DNA from: Cucumis sativus
Taxonomy: Eukaryota; Streptophyta; Magnoliopsida; Cucurbitales; Cucurbitaceae
Direction: 5' to 3'
Assembly (NCBI RefSeq): GCF_000004075.3
Contig: NC_026655.2
Span: forward strand, 26,459,489 to 26,523,488
Length of the DNA stretch: 64,000 bases
Part shown: piece by piece, positions 34,396 to 46,797 of the stretch
Layout of the letters: every line of letters starts with the position of its first letter
Numbering within the stretch: position 1 is the stretch's first letter
Made by a program: the position numbers and the translations under genes
The notes under the pieces: generated by a model
What the model was told of the DNA's origin: nothing
What the model saw: only the letters and a program-made list of their open reading frames with translations
Database searches by the model: none

Positions 34396-37207
34396 ATGGG
34401 AAACTGCTGGTATCGATGGGAACCTACGGTTAATAGGGTCTCATCTAATGCAAAATCAGGTAAAACTCTTATACGATCATATGAACTAATGGATTTTGAT
34501 ACTAATTTGGTTATGTTCTTTGCTCTTTCTTTCTATGATGATTATGAAGAAGAATCTCTGTTTTCTTCTTCTGTCTGTCTTGTTTATCATCTATGGTTCT
34601 GTCTTTGTGTTTTCATGTCTATTTCATGGCTTCTCTTAGTTATTTTTGGACCTTGTTTGTTTAATCTGTTATTCTTTTAGTATGAAAGGCATCTTTTAGC
34701 ATAATATGAAGAGGTATGTGAAGAAATCTGGTAGTTGATTTATTTTGATCTGGAAAAAATTATGTAATGAGATGAAATCTCTGTTTATCCACTTAGGAAG
34801 TGGATATAATGTTTCTTTATCTTCAAATGTGCAACAGTGGGAATGGATGATAGTGGGTTGGTTCTTATCTTTGCTTCTAGACCCTTATTGGCAAATAGTG
34901 TATTAGTCAAATTTCACTTTATATATTGGGATTTTTATTCTATTGTATTAGTATTCCTACACATGTTTATTGGCTTTTGCTTTGTTATTCCCCTTCTTGT
35001 TATCCATATTAGCCTTATTGGTGTTACTTTGTGAGAAATGATACAAGTGGAAATGGATATTCTTCTATGATGTTTCCCAGAATCTCCAAAAGTTGAGAGT
35101 ACATCGCCTTATACAAGAAACAATGAACACAATTTGCCCTCTAACCCCAAAGAAGTAGAAGACTTGCGTCGTGACTCGGCAACTAATCCCTTGATTGCAT
35201 TTACGTTTGACGAGCTGAAGTTAATCACCGGAAATTTTAGACAGGACCGTGTGTTAGGCGGAGGAGGGTTCGGAAGTGTTTATAAAGGATTCATTACTGA
35301 AGATTTGAGAGAAGGAATCGTTCCTCTTCCTGTAGCTGTTAAGGTTCATGATGGATTTAATAGTTATCAAGGCCACAGGGAATGGCTGGTAGTTTTCTAT
35401 TTTTCCTGCTATGTTGCCCACATTTGATTCCATTTGCTCTCTCTAATAAAAAAAATTAATGTTTTCTAGGCAGAAGTCATATTTTTGGGGCAGCTTTCTC
35501 ATCCAAATTTGGTAAAGTTGATTGGATACTGTTGCGAAGACGAGCATCGTGTTCTCATATATGAGTACATGCCTAGGGGGAGTGTGGAAAACAATTTATT
35601 TTCAAGTAAGCAGCCAAGTAAATCCAAAAATTTTCTTCGTGCAGTCCTTAACTTCTTCATCTGTATTGTGCTTTTTGAGTTTTCAGCATTGCAGATTATA
35701 GGGCAAGTAGTTTAACCATAACTGTACCATGTTCGGTTTCAGACTCTTTCGACATATCATAAGAATATCAATTTTAATATTGAAGCATCGCATGTGGCAA
35801 TCAACATTAATGAAATACAAACAGATAGTAAGACATTAAAGCCTGCATTTTTTAGGTTGGCATGTCGTTATCGTGATGAGAAAACGAAGTTTGCGTGTTT
35901 GACAGTAACATCATAGAAAGTGAATGTGAGGGGTTTTTTTTATGCCCTTGCTTTATAAAATCTATGGATGGTGACAAAACAAGATGACAAAAGTGGCTCG
36001 TCTCTTTTGTTATTGGAAAGAAGTTAGGATTGAAATGAAAATATTATAAGTCAAGCAAACAGTTCTTTGTGTCTTCCACCTTAAAAGCTTGCCTTTTGAA
36101 ATTTAAGTTACTTTTAGTTTTAGAGGGCTCTTAAAATATATCAAGAAATTTCACCATTGTGTAAATGGAAATTACTTGTTAGAATGGTTTAACAATTATA
36201 GAATTTTGTACTATCTCAACCTGTCTTTCGGAGAATTATCGGTGGTTTGTTATGTTAGCTTTGCATGCTGCAGGAGTGTTGCTTCCTCTGCCTTGGTCCA
36301 TTAGAATGAAAATTGCCTTTGGTGCTGCAAAAGGACTAGCATTTCTCCACGAAGCAGAAAAGCCCGTCATCTATCGTGATTTTAAGACGTCGAATATTCT
36401 GCTTGATTCGGTTGGTTTTGTTACTATGTACTTTTGGCTCTCTGTTTATATGCATCGATTCGGTTGGTTTTGTTACTATGTACTTTTGGCTCTCTGTTTA
36501 TAAGCATCTTTGTCCGAAGTCTAAACCAAAAGATTTTTTTAGTACTCGAACTTTAACAGTTTGGTTCAACAACAGGACTATAATCCAAAACTTTCGGACT
36601 TTGGTCTCGCAAAAGATGGACCAGTAGGTGACAAGTCTCACGTCTCTACTCGTATAATGGGAACGTACGGATATGCTGCACCAGAATACATATTGACAGG
36701 CACAAGTTTTTGTCCTTTTTCTCGTTTTCTTCTCAAATGGTTTCCGAACAATCAGACTAGACTCCGGTCGGATGCTCATTAAGTCTTTATCTATTATGCT
36801 CAGGACATTTGACCCCTCGGAGCGACGTGTATAGCTTTGGAGTTGTTCTTCTCGAACTACTAACAGGGAGAAAGTCACTGGACAAACTTCGACCAGCTCG
36901 AGAGCAAAACCTTACTGATTGGGCTCTTCCTCTCCTAAAAGAGAAGAAAAAGCTAATGACGATTGTGGATCCGAGACTAGGAGGAGAATATCCTGTCAAA
37001 GGATTTCACAAGGCAGCAATGCTGGCTTACCATTGCTTGAACAAGAACCCAAAAGCGAGGCCCCTGATGAGAGACATCGTCGACTCGTTGGAGCCGTTAC
37101 AAGAAACAATCGACGAGGCAGTAGCGCCATCTGAAACAACTTCCTTACCTGTTGTTGCTAATAATGAGAATAGGAGAAAGGAAAATGAAGGCTTGAAAGT
37201 GAACTAA
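34396..37207 (+). CDS. PBL16: Receptor-like cytoplasmic kinase VII, PBL16-like (390 aa)
   Basis: Plasma-membrane-anchored Ser/Thr kinase of the PBS1-like (RLCK-VII) family, which relays signals from receptor kinases. Exons: 34396-34459, 35081-35388, 35470-35605, 36274-36410, 36576-36699, 36804-37207. MGNCW supplies Gly2 for N-myristoylation and Cys4 for palmitoylation. Kinase features: [13 protein letters not shown] (Gly loop about 80-91), VAVKV with Lys109, the [14 protein letters not shown] catalytic loop (Asp205; the usual His of HRD is Tyr, normal for this family), [12 protein letters not shown] (Asp223), [10 protein letters not shown] and [20 protein letters not shown]. Spacing and wording match PBL16-type kinases. 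Two oddities: the intron after exon 4 starts inside a 52-bp tandem duplication that repeats the 5' splice site, and the donor after exon 5 must be GC at 36700 to give the canonical ILTGHLTPR (a GT six bases later would add two residues). Confidence 0.93.
36405..36508 (+). repeat. 52-bp tandem duplication across a 5' splice site
   Basis: The unit gattcggttggttttgttac... covers 36405-36456 and repeats at 36457-36508 with one difference (tatgcatc against aagcatc). It includes the last six bases of exon 4 and the donor, so there are two equivalent donors, after 36410 and after 36462. Only the first keeps the frame into exon 5. Confidence 0.9.
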
Positions 37208-38990
37208 TGGATGGGAGGCCATGGGAGCTTTCACAGCTACCTTTTGTACTGAGTTTTTATTTCATCTTTTCTTTTTTAGATGTGGAATTTTTGTTTTATG
37301 GTGAACTTATGGCTTACTTTTTAACCTTTGCTAATACTTCACTCACTACTTGTAATACCAAAATGATTTGTAAATGTTCTAAAATGTTACAAATTTTACA
37401 GCTCAAATGGAAATAGAAATAAGAATGAATCAAAGTGATTTATACACTTTGAGGGTATTTGTTGCGTTTTAAGTGAGTGGTTTTAAATTGTTATAGAATT
37501 AAACAAAAGGGTTTTTTCAAAAATAAAATAAATTAACATAAGTATTTACCTAAATAAAATCAGAAAACAATTATTACACAAAATATTTTGTCAAATATTT
37601 TTGGAAATGTTTATTTAACAATGTTTTGAACTTTTTTCTTTTTAATCTCAGCTTGGGATTGATTACTTTCGTGGTTAACATAGCCATTGAAGCATATTAT
37701 AAAAAGTGGATATTTCTATTTAATCAAATATTAGCAATGTTGGAATGATGATTTGTTCTTGTGGTCATACAAATAAATTTTGGAGTATAAGTTGCTCCAA
37801 CCTCATGACTTGAAAACTATTGGAATTGATACATACTCGATAATTTAAATTAACAATATAACTAACAGCTCTCTTAATCGTAACAATATAACTAACAATT
37901 GTCTTAATCGTAATTGACATATGCTCGATAGAAATAAAAAGAAAGAAAACAATCTACAAATCAATAAATTCTTTTAACATGGGCAATATATAATGAAACC
38001 AATTCATCCATATTATTTAGTTCACCAAACTCATCCACTTGACCCAACAATATACTTTTCCTTACTATAATTTATGAAGCTCACCTTTACCACCTAATGG
38101 AAATGTGTATTATATATATATATATATGCGCTTTTTATATTTTATAGTGTATTATATAAACCATTGCGATTATGAAGGTCGATGGTTGAACGTATATCTC
38201 AATAATTGTTGTGTTAAAAAATATTATAATTTGTTTCGATTGTCACACATAATTATATAGAATAAAAACAAGTAAATTTGATCGTTACTCAACAATTACA
38301 ATTTCAACATATATATATATATGCGCTTTTTATATTTTACAGTAAATTTGATCGTTACTCAACAATTTCAACATATTCAAGTTTTATCAACTCAAGGCCA
38401 CATTTATTCCAAGAAAACGTAATCTTTAATGATAATATGTAAAGCGAGCTTCATTTGACCATGTTTGTTGGGATTGTGTAATCACAATGATATTTAGAGG
38501 GCAATGTTAAATCCACAATCAACTCCACGAACCTTTACAGAGTTGAGGCTAAAAATGAAGTGAAACCCACGTTGAACCATATGATTACTCTTACTTACAC
38601 AACAAAAAATTTGTGCAAACATGTAAAAATGACCTGTTACTTTTATAATTACTATCACTAATTGATCTAAACATTGTGAACAAAAATAAAATAATATTAG
38701 ATAATTACAATTGATCAATCAATAAAATTTTATAATTATTGATGAATCAATAAAATTTTATAATTATTGTTGTGAATCCGTAAATATGACCTAAATTGTA
38801 AAAAAAAAGTGTTTTAATTAAGAAGAAAAAAAAGGAAAGGGGGAGGGGAAAAGGTTCTAGAGTGTTCCAATTTCCAAATAGGACAATGGAGGAGGGTCTC
38901 CAATGGAGGGAGAAGCCAAATCCAACGGCCAACAATTGCTGGAAGCTTCAGGAGCCTACATGATTCTTGGGTTCGTTTTTCTCTTATTTC
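37208..38990. other. PBL16 3' UTR and PBL16-CPN60B spacer with short duplications
   Basis: After the PBL16 stop comes roughly 220 bp of likely 3' UTR, then AT-rich spacer. It contains several young local duplications: a 30-bp pair (37851-37880, 37881-37910); an (AT)n plus gcgctttttatatttta block at 38116-38148 and again at 38310-38343, with taaatttgatcgttactcaa at about 38272 and 38343; and a 28-bp pair (38717-38744, 38745-38772). No gene seen. Confidence 0.6.
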
Positions 38991-39014
38991 CCTATCCATC
39001 CTTTTGAAAATCGC

Positions 39015-39021
39015 TATAAAG
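39015..39021 (+). promoter_or_regulatory. TATA box of CPN60B
   Basis: TATAAAG, followed after about 35-45 bp by a pyrimidine-rich leader, roughly 960 bp before the ATG, with a leader intron accounting for the distance. This is good positional context for a core promoter. Confidence 0.55.
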
Positions 39022-39141
39022 AAACCTACTTCTATTCTCCATACAAAAAATCCATTTTACACTCTCTGTAATACCCTCAGTTTTGCCTAACTCGCAGCGC
39101 TCATTTCTCACCCTCTTATCCAAATCAATCCTTCTCCCTCT

Positions 39142-39150
39142 AAACCCTAA
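39142..39150 (+). promoter_or_regulatory. Telo-box in CPN60B leader
   Basis: AAACCCTAA just downstream of the inferred transcription start. Motif match only. Confidence 0.35.
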
Positions 39151-39177
39151 AACCCCTCGGCGCCTCCGCCGTTTTCT

Positions 39178-39961
39178 TGTAAGATTCCCTCTCTCTTTTC
39201 ATTCTCTTGGACTTCCTTATCCTTTTACTTTTCTGGGTCATGCTTAAATTTCTATTTGGGTTTTGTTTTTGCTTGCTGATTCACTCTTCTGTATTGTGTT
39301 TTGAGCTTTTTTACGGTTTTGGCTTTCTGGGTTTCAGTTGTTGGTGTAGACTTTCGTATTAATTGATTCGTTTGTTTTGTGTCCTTTCATTTCTAGGTTT
39401 TGATTTATTTAATATTTTCTACATGGGTTTTGGATTTTGGGTCTTCTGCTTGTTTGCATCTCTGTAGCTTGCTGATTCATTTGTATCTCGTGTTTATCTA
39501 TTTGTTTGAGTTTCTGACATGTGGATTTTTGTTGTTGTTTGAGAATTATGTGTCAAATGTCAATTGTCGATTCCTATGTTGTTGAATTTGGTTATGTCAT
39601 TTCGTTTTCGGATTTTCTCTATTTTAATCTTCCTACATGGATTTTGGATTTTCTTACTTGTTGTGTGTAGTTTTAGCTGATTTTCGTTTATGCTTACTGA
39701 TTTGATTCTGCATTTTCGATGATTTTCTTACCTGGTTTTCTGTGTCGTTTGAGAATTGTGTGTCAATTCCTTTGTTGTTGATTTTGTTTGTCATTTCTGG
39801 TTTGACAATCCATCAAATCCTCTCTTAAGTATACTTTATTTTCAATTCATGAATTTCCATCACATGCATTGTCGGCCCCCTGCTCTTTTTGGTTAAAATT
39901 CTTGTTGTGAAGTTGTCACAGTTTGAACTAATTGATGGTGTGGTGATTACTTTATGTACCA
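39178..39961 (+). other. Probable 5'-UTR intron of CPN60B
   Basis: The pyrimidine-rich leader ends gccgttttctt|gtaagattcc at about 39177/39178, a near-consensus donor. The acceptor gtaccag lies about 16 bp before the ATG at 39978. The interval is T-rich and intron-like. Coordinates are inferred from splice signals. Confidence 0.5.
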
Positions 39962-39977
39962 GTTTGAAAGAGGGTAA

Positions 39978-42900
39978 ATGGCTTCCACTTTCACAGCCAT
40001 GTCTTCAATTGGGACCCTTGCTGCTCCTGGAAGCCGTGTTATGGATAAAAAGCTTTTATCGTCTTCTGATAAGTTAACTTCTCGCACATCCATTTCTTCA
40101 TTTGCACTCCCAAAAAGACAGAGTGTAGTTCTTAGAAGAAACCGTTCTTCCAAGATTTCTGCCATGGCGAAGGAATTGCACTTCAACCAGGATGGCTCAG
40201 CTATTAAGAAATTACAGGTGAGCTCCAGTTATTGCTAGTTCATTCATTGGTTCTTCTTGTCTTGAAATTTTCTTCCTATGAAGCTATTTTAATTCCTATT
40301 GTAGTTATTGTAACAAGACGTCTCTTGGTTTCAGAACGGTGTGAACAAACTTGCAGACTTAGTTGGAGTTACACTTGGTCCCAAAGGAAGAAATGTGGTT
40401 CTAGAAAGCAAGTATGGCTCCCCGAAAATTGTTAACGATGGTGTAACCGTTGCAAAAGAGGTATCCCATTCCCACCTCTGTTTTTAAACGCTATCTCTTC
40501 CATTCTATATCATTATACTGACATACTCTCCAATTTGTATTAGTTTAATCGTGGTTTTACTTGTGATGGTTAGGTTGAATTGGAGGATCCAGTCGAGAAC
40601 ATTGGTGCTAAGCTAGTCAGACAAGCTGCTGCAAAGACCAACGACTTAGCTGGTGATGGAACTACAACGTCAGTTGTTTTGGCCCAGGGTCTTATTGCTG
40701 AAGGTGTCAAGGTATTCAGATTCAGAGTAATGCTATGTTTAAGCATCTCCACATGTGAATTTTTACTAACTGATCTGAACATATTTTAGGTAGTAGCAGC
40801 TGGAGCAAATCCCGTCCTTATCACAAGAGGCATTGAAAAAACTGCCAAAGCTTTGGTCTCTGAACTAAAAAAAATGTCAAAAGAGGTAAAATTGCATGGT
40901 TTAACGATTTTTTTCATTTGGTGCATGTTTGGGACTGCTTTTGACACTGTTAAGTTCACTCTGAAATGTGTCTTAATCACTTAAATTTTATTTAATGTTA
41001 AAGTTCAGATTTTTTTAATACAGTTTTCATGTTAACTAAATTTGTTTTGAATGATTAAAGCATGTTTTAGAGTAATTTCGAAAATTAAAAAAAAAAAAGT
41101 GATTTTAGCCCTTTTAGAATTACTTTCAAGTATGTGTTGATAATTGTGAATAGCTAGATTAAGATGTGATATTGTTGCAGGTTGAAGACAGCGAATTGGC
41201 CGATGTGGCTGCAGTTAGTGCTGGAAACAACCATGAAGTGGGTAATATGATTGCTGAAGCCATGAGCAAGGTCGGAAGGAAGGGTGTGGTGACTCTTGAA
41301 GAGGGAAGAAGTGCTGATAACTTTCTCTATGTTGTTGAAGGAATGCAATTTGATAGGGGGTATATCTCTCCTTACTTCGTCACTGACAGTGAGAAAATGG
41401 CCGTTGAATACGAAAACTGCAAGGTATGTGCTATATTCCATCCATCTTAAAATTGCAAGGTATTACTCTTGGTGTCTTCTAACCTTCAGTTCTTTGTGAA
41501 TCATACAGCTGCTTCTTGTTGACAAAAAGATCACCAATGCAAGGGATCTCATTAACATACTGGAGGATGCTATCAGAGGTGGCTATCCTGTTGTGATAAT
41601 GGCAGAGGATATTGAGCAGGAAGCTCTGGCAACTCTTGTTGTAAATAAACTGAGAGGATCTTTGAAGATAGCCGCACTTAAAGCTCCTGGGTTTGGAGAG
41701 CGCAAGAGCCAGTACCTTGACGACATTGCTATTCTCACTGGAGGTCTTCCCTCTTCTTCATTTTCCTTAATGGCCTGTTTCCCGTTTCCCTTATAGTGGC
41801 CCCTAACTAAATTATACATTCATCATTAAAAAATCATAATAAGCAGGAAACATAAGCCATCCTTGTTCTTCTATGGTTGTTATTAAAAGTAGTTATATTT
41901 TTTGTGATACAGGCACGGTTATCAGAGAGGAGGTAGGACTTTCCTTGGACAAAGCTGGAAAGGAGGTACTTGGAAATGCATCCAAGATAGTGCTTACCAA
42001 AGATACCACAACCATAGTTGGTGACGGTAGCACCCAAGAAGCCGTGTCCAAGCGTGTTGCCCAGATAAAAAATCTGATTGAGGTAGTGATAGCAATATTT
42101 TTATTTCTTTTTATTGTTTTTTCTTGAAAATTTCCATGCCATTGCTCGAGTAGACAACTGGATGGGGATACCGATTTGGCCATTGATTGTGTAGGTTGCA
42201 GAACAAGACTATGAGAAAGAGAAACTTAATGAGAGAATCGCTAAACTTTCTGGTGGTGTAGCTGTTATACAGGTGAATTTATTTATTTAGTTTCAATGGA
42301 GTATATCCGCTTGTTTTACTATACGTGGTTCTGACATCTTGGCAATTCTTGAAGGTGGGAGCACAAACTGAGACAGAACTCAAGGAAAAGAAACTGAGAG
42401 TTGAAGATGCTCTTAATGCTACAAAGGTACTATTTAATATTCTGTGTCATGTGTGTATAACTCAAATCCCTTGTTAAAATTTCAAATTTATATCTAAAGT
42501 GATCGTGTTATCTAAAATATTATTGAGAATCATCTGTGACTAGAACAATCACTACCTTTCCAGCTTGAATAGATTTGGGTTAATTTGGGAACTTTGAAAT
42601 GATTTGCAGGCAGCTGTTGAGGAAGGTATTGTTGTTGGTGGTGGTTGCACCCTTCTTAGACTTGCTTCAAAGGTGGATGCTATCAAGGAAACCTTTGAAA
42701 ATGACGAGGAGAAGGTAATCTGTCTAGTAAATTTGTCGTTTGTCAATTGAATAGATGTTAATCTTTAGTTGGGTTGAGTATTTGTTTTGTCGTTTATACA
42801 TCTTGTCATTGCTTCCTTTTTATTGTTCCTTACCATCTGCTGCTAGTTATTTTTTGTCTAAAAGTTCTATTGGTTTGAACACAGGTTGGAGCAGACATTG

Positions 42901-44095
42901 TTAAGAGAGCATTAAGTTATCCCCTCAAGCTGATTGCAAAGAATGCTGGTGTCAACGGTAGTGTTGTGAGTGAGAAGGTATATACACGATTACAAATAAA
43001 CCTGTTCATTCAATCTTTGTTGTTTCTTATTGTGAATGTATAGAAGTGTTGAAGATTTTGTTTCTTTATTAGGTGTTATCCAGTGACAACTATCGATATG
43101 GATACAATGCTGCAACTGGGAATTATGAAGACTTGATGGCTGCTGGAATCATCGATCCAACCAAGGTGAGGACTCTTTATGATTATGTTATGAATGTTCT
43201 TTTTCTTGGATAAGAAATTGAGCTGTCATGGAGATACTCAGGTTTACAGATGGAAATGAAAGGTCCATAAAAAAACAAGTCCAACCTCAGGACTAATGCA
43301 AAAAGAACCTCAATCCAACACAATTATACAAGATCATGGTTACAAGAAACTGAGCTTTTACGTAGAGAAATGAAAGAATTCACAAGTTCATGAGAAAAAC
43401 AACTCCAGCAAAAAGGAGACTCTGGACTAACTAAAGAAAAAACCTCAATCCGACAAAATTAAACTAGGATTATAGGTACAAATTCCTTTTGTCTTGAGCA
43501 AGCAATTGAGCTTTTCATAAACTAAAAAACAAGTCCAACAAAAAGAGACTCAGAACTAACTATCCAATATGATTAAACTAAGATAACAACGTTCGATAAA
43601 GCTGTGCTTTTACGAAAAGAAACAAAAGAATGCACAGTCCATAAGAAAAGAAGTCTCACAAAAGGAGAGGCTTAGGACTAGCTACAATAAGAAAAAAGAA
43701 AACCTCAATCCAACAAAATTAGACTGCCTTATATATGTTATTTGTACTTCGTGCCTCCCAAACATCATCACAACTGCTCAACCTCGTATAAAATCATAAT
43801 GGTGAATACTGATGTGTTGCCTGCCTTAGTTTCTCTTTGAACTTGGAAAAATAAGTACATGACACTAGTTGTTCAATATGACCTGTTGAGTTTTACATAT
43901 TTGTCTATACAAACGACGACTATGTGCCTGAAATGGCTGTGTTTTATGTGATATCAGGTGGTTAGATGCTGCTTAGAGCATGCAGCTTCAGTGGCAAAGA
44001 CATTCTTGATGTCAGATTGTGTGGTGGTGGAGATCAAGGAGCCTGAACCAGTTCCTGCTGGTAATCCCATGGACAATTCAGGATATGGGTATTGA
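39978..44095 (+). CDS. CPN60B: Chloroplast chaperonin-60 subunit beta (RuBisCO-binding protein beta)
   Basis: Group I chaperonin of the plastid stroma; it assembles with Cpn60-alpha and Cpn20/Cpn10 and folds proteins such as RuBisCO large subunit using ATP. Exons: 39978-40217, 40335-40460, 40574-40711, 40790-40885, 41181-41423, 41509-41743, 41913-42082, 42195-42272, 42355-42426, 42610-42714, 42885-42977, 43073-43165, 43958-44095. The product is 608 aa. A Ser/Thr/Arg-rich transit peptide of about 50-60 residues precedes [18 protein letters not shown]. Signatures: [27 protein letters not shown] (nucleotide binding, near 149), [31 protein letters not shown], the chaperonin signature [12 protein letters not shown] (exon 10) and [20 protein letters not shown]. 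The C-terminus ends [10 protein letters not shown], like plant Cpn60-beta. Exon 9 uses an AAG acceptor. Length is as usual for the family (about 600). Confidence 0.97.
43250..43730. repeat. Diverged tandem repeat in CPN60B intron 12
   Basis: Phrases recur in order about four times at roughly 110-150-bp spacing: cataa-aaaacaagtccaaca, aaaaggagactc-ggactaa, aacctcaatcc-acaaaatta and gagcttttacg-a. Copies are diverged. The array makes up most of the 792-bp last intron, the longest in the coding part of the gene. Confidence 0.65.
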
Positions 44096-46500
44096 TAAGA
44101 AGAGAGTTAGAAGTTAAGAGAAAGAGAGAGTAATAATGAAGAGAGCCATTCCTTTGTGGAAGTAGAGGAGGAAAATGAGAAATAGGAATTCATGGGGTGA
44201 AAAAAAAAGCCAATTTTCTTCTTTATTTTTGTAGATTCAGCCACTTCTTTGTACTAGAGAGAGAGAGAGGGACCTTAGATGAGAAAATGTCAAAAGCATT
44301 CAAAGAACATAAGAATGATTGAGAGCATCCATCTTCTTTAGTAGAATTTTAATGATTGAGAGCATCTTCTTCTCTTTTTCCACGTTGATTTGAAAAATAT
44401 CACTTGGCTTCATCTTGCTTCTGAGGATTGTCTTTTGGTGCAAAGTACAAAATTCTTGTCAAAGTTAAAATTGTTTTATTATTTCAAGTATGAACATAGA
44501 GTGATGATTTGAACCTTTTATTGTAATAGCTAGAAAGAGTTTGGCTACATCAACATGGGGTTCATATTATCATTTTCAAAGATCGTGACCTTTTTTTATA
44601 GTTTTTTCTAGTTTAACTACTGTAGATTTTTACTGAACTATGGTTGTAAGTAATATTAGTGTAGATACATAAATAGTTAGGGAGCATTAGTTAATTTAAT
44701 CTAATTTGTTAGATTTTATCCCATGTGCAGAATAAAATAAGATGATCATCTAGATCAGATAGTAAATTATTATCTTTGTCTTCAAGAATTTTTTAACTTT
44801 ATCTTTGCCTTTCTACTATTATTATTTTACTCTAATATATTCTATTCTATTTGTCTCTAATTTTATCAAAAACTCAAAAGATTTGAGCCATCTTCATTCT
44901 TTTTTACTCCTACGTTTTGAGAGATGTGAGAGATTTGGATAAACAAAAGAAACAAAGTTGGCTTGTAGTTATTTTTAGATTTATACAACCATTAACGAAA
45001 TTTCTTGGTTATTTATAATACAAACAAAATAATCTTTAAAAATTTAAAGACTATAATAAAATAATATACAATGTTAAGAATCAAAATAGAATTTGTTGTT
45101 ATTATTAATTTATTCAAAGAGTAAAAAGGTTGGTGTGGGCCGTTTTGTTATTAATTTGCTTTTTTTTTTTCAATAACAAAACTATATATTATTAAATTTA
45201 TTCCATGGATGAATTATCATTCTCCACATGTTCATTCCAAGAGAAAAAAACCATGCATTGATATTAAAAATTATGAAATTGTAGCATACGGATGTTAGAA
45301 GAACTCTAATTTGAAATTGTGCAAATAGATTTAATATTATTCTTTCCCGCACATATATTCTCAGCAATCATACCTTAATTCGAATAACAAGTTTTCTTTT
45401 TTCTTTCTAGAATCTAAAATACCAATATTGAATTACGTCAACCAAGTGAAAGCCACCTCAATTTAACTAAAGTATATTCACTTCATAGATATAGTTCATC
45501 AACGATAATCTAGAAAGTGAGTTCCATAGGAATCCACAAACTTATTCAAACCACAAAGTTTTCATTCTTTTTAAACCAAATCTAATCCTAAACCCATAAG
45601 CAAACCTTCCATGCTTAGGAGTTAAACTCACATTTGGTTCATTCGTGATGTTCAAAATCACTCAAAACACGTATTTAATCACTAAAAAAAGTAAATAGAT
45701 AATTTCACTCTTAGGTCAAATTTCACTCATCAAACTCGATTTTAAATGATTACTAACATGTTCATGAAAAAAATAATAATCCAAAAGTCTAATCGATAAC
45801 CATTCTGTGTTGTCTTTTTAAAGTTAAAGTCTAAATGTTCAACTTTCAAATATCATATTGTTAATAATAATAATAATAAATAAATAAATAAATAGAAAAA
45901 TGGTTTAATTTAAAATAAAGAAAAAAAATAATAATGATAAAAAGAAAGAAAAAAAAGAGTAGAGAGAAAATAGAGAACAAAATATCAGTTTCGATAGTTG
46001 CGAAAAGCGCGTCCCTTTTTACCATTTCTTTTTCTCTATTTATATATACATATTTGTTTATTTATAATATATTCCCCTTTCTTCTTTAACCGTTTCCCAT
46101 CCTTTTCTCTCTTTTTTTTCTTCTTCTTTCTAAAATCTAAACCCTTTTTTTTTTAAAAAAAATAAATCAGAATTTCCAAATTTCCAAATTTCAAAATATT
46201 TTCTCCTACTACTACACCAACCTAACCTCACTTCACTTACAAACAAACACAAATTGCTACTAATCTTTAGAGACAACCAACTTGTATAATTTTGTACCAT
46301 TAAACATCTTTTAAGTTGTTTTTAAATTTTAGTTATTGGTTTGTTGAAGATGATGGGGTTTAAGCCAATGATTTGATTATGAAATTTTGTGGGAGATTTA
46401 ATTTATATATATTATATGATTTCAAGAAGCATTTGGAAGTTGGTGATTCCAATGAATAAAATAAATGAATAATAGGAAACAGGAAATAGGAAAAAGTAAG
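44096..46500. other. CPN60B 3' UTR and AT-rich spacer
   Basis: About 300 bp of likely 3' UTR, then AT-rich spacer to the promoter of the first PUF gene. Near 45840-46100 there is an A-rich tract (ataataataaataaataaat, then aaaatatcagtttcgatag and tgcgaaaagcg) that resembles one at 52790-53000. No gene seen. Confidence 0.45.
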
Positions 46501-46540
46501 CATACATAAAGAGTGGGAAAAAGAAGGAAGAATTGAATGA

Positions 46541-46574
46541 AAAACGTAACACTCCAAATCCATGCATGTTACTT
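46541..46574 (+). promoter_or_regulatory. Conserved promoter block of PUF gene 1 (RY motif)
   Basis: A 34-bp block (aaaacgtaacactccaaatc through catgcatgttactt) that recurs with one mismatch upstream of PUF gene 2 (55322-55355). It includes CATGCATG, a perfect RY element in this copy, known to bind B3-domain factors of the ABI3/FUS3/LEC2 group. Conservation inside otherwise diverged promoter DNA suggests function. Confidence 0.6.
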
Positions 46575-46657
46575 AATTCTATAATCCTTTTTTTTTTATA
46601 GGTGAAGATTCAATTTTTTTATTTTTATTTTTTTGTTTTGTAATTTCAAACAAAAGC

Positions 46658-46797
46658 TTTTGATTTTGATTTTGATTTTGATTTCGATTTCGATTTTTAT
46701 TCGGTTTTGATATTTTGGCCAATTCTCTCCATTTTTTTCCCTGTAATCTCTCTCTTTATTTCTATATCTTCTTCTTCTTCTTCTTCTTCTTCTTCTT
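46658..46797. repeat. Hexamer and (TTC)n microsatellites in PUF gene 1 leader
   Basis: A (tttgat)n-like tract at about 46658-46698, and a ttcttcttcttc run at about 46768-46797 just before the gccgcctctctc leader element that is shared with PUF gene 2. Confidence 0.75.

Noticed and set aside
34010..34396. Arg/Ser-rich and Lys-rich frames on both strands upstream of the kinase
   Set aside because: Produced by the AGA/AGT microsatellite and purine/pyrimidine tracts in the leader; no ATG on the plus strand and no family.
36498..36878. 126-codon minus-strand frame opposite the kinase
   Set aside because: It is antisense to PBL16 exons 5 and 6 and intron 5, with no motif; a shadow of the coding strand.
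34396..37207. The Tyr in place of His in the kinase HRD motif as evidence of a pseudokinase
   Set aside because: YRDFK is the normal form in RLCK-VII kinases. Catalytic Asp, VAVK Lys and DFG are all present.
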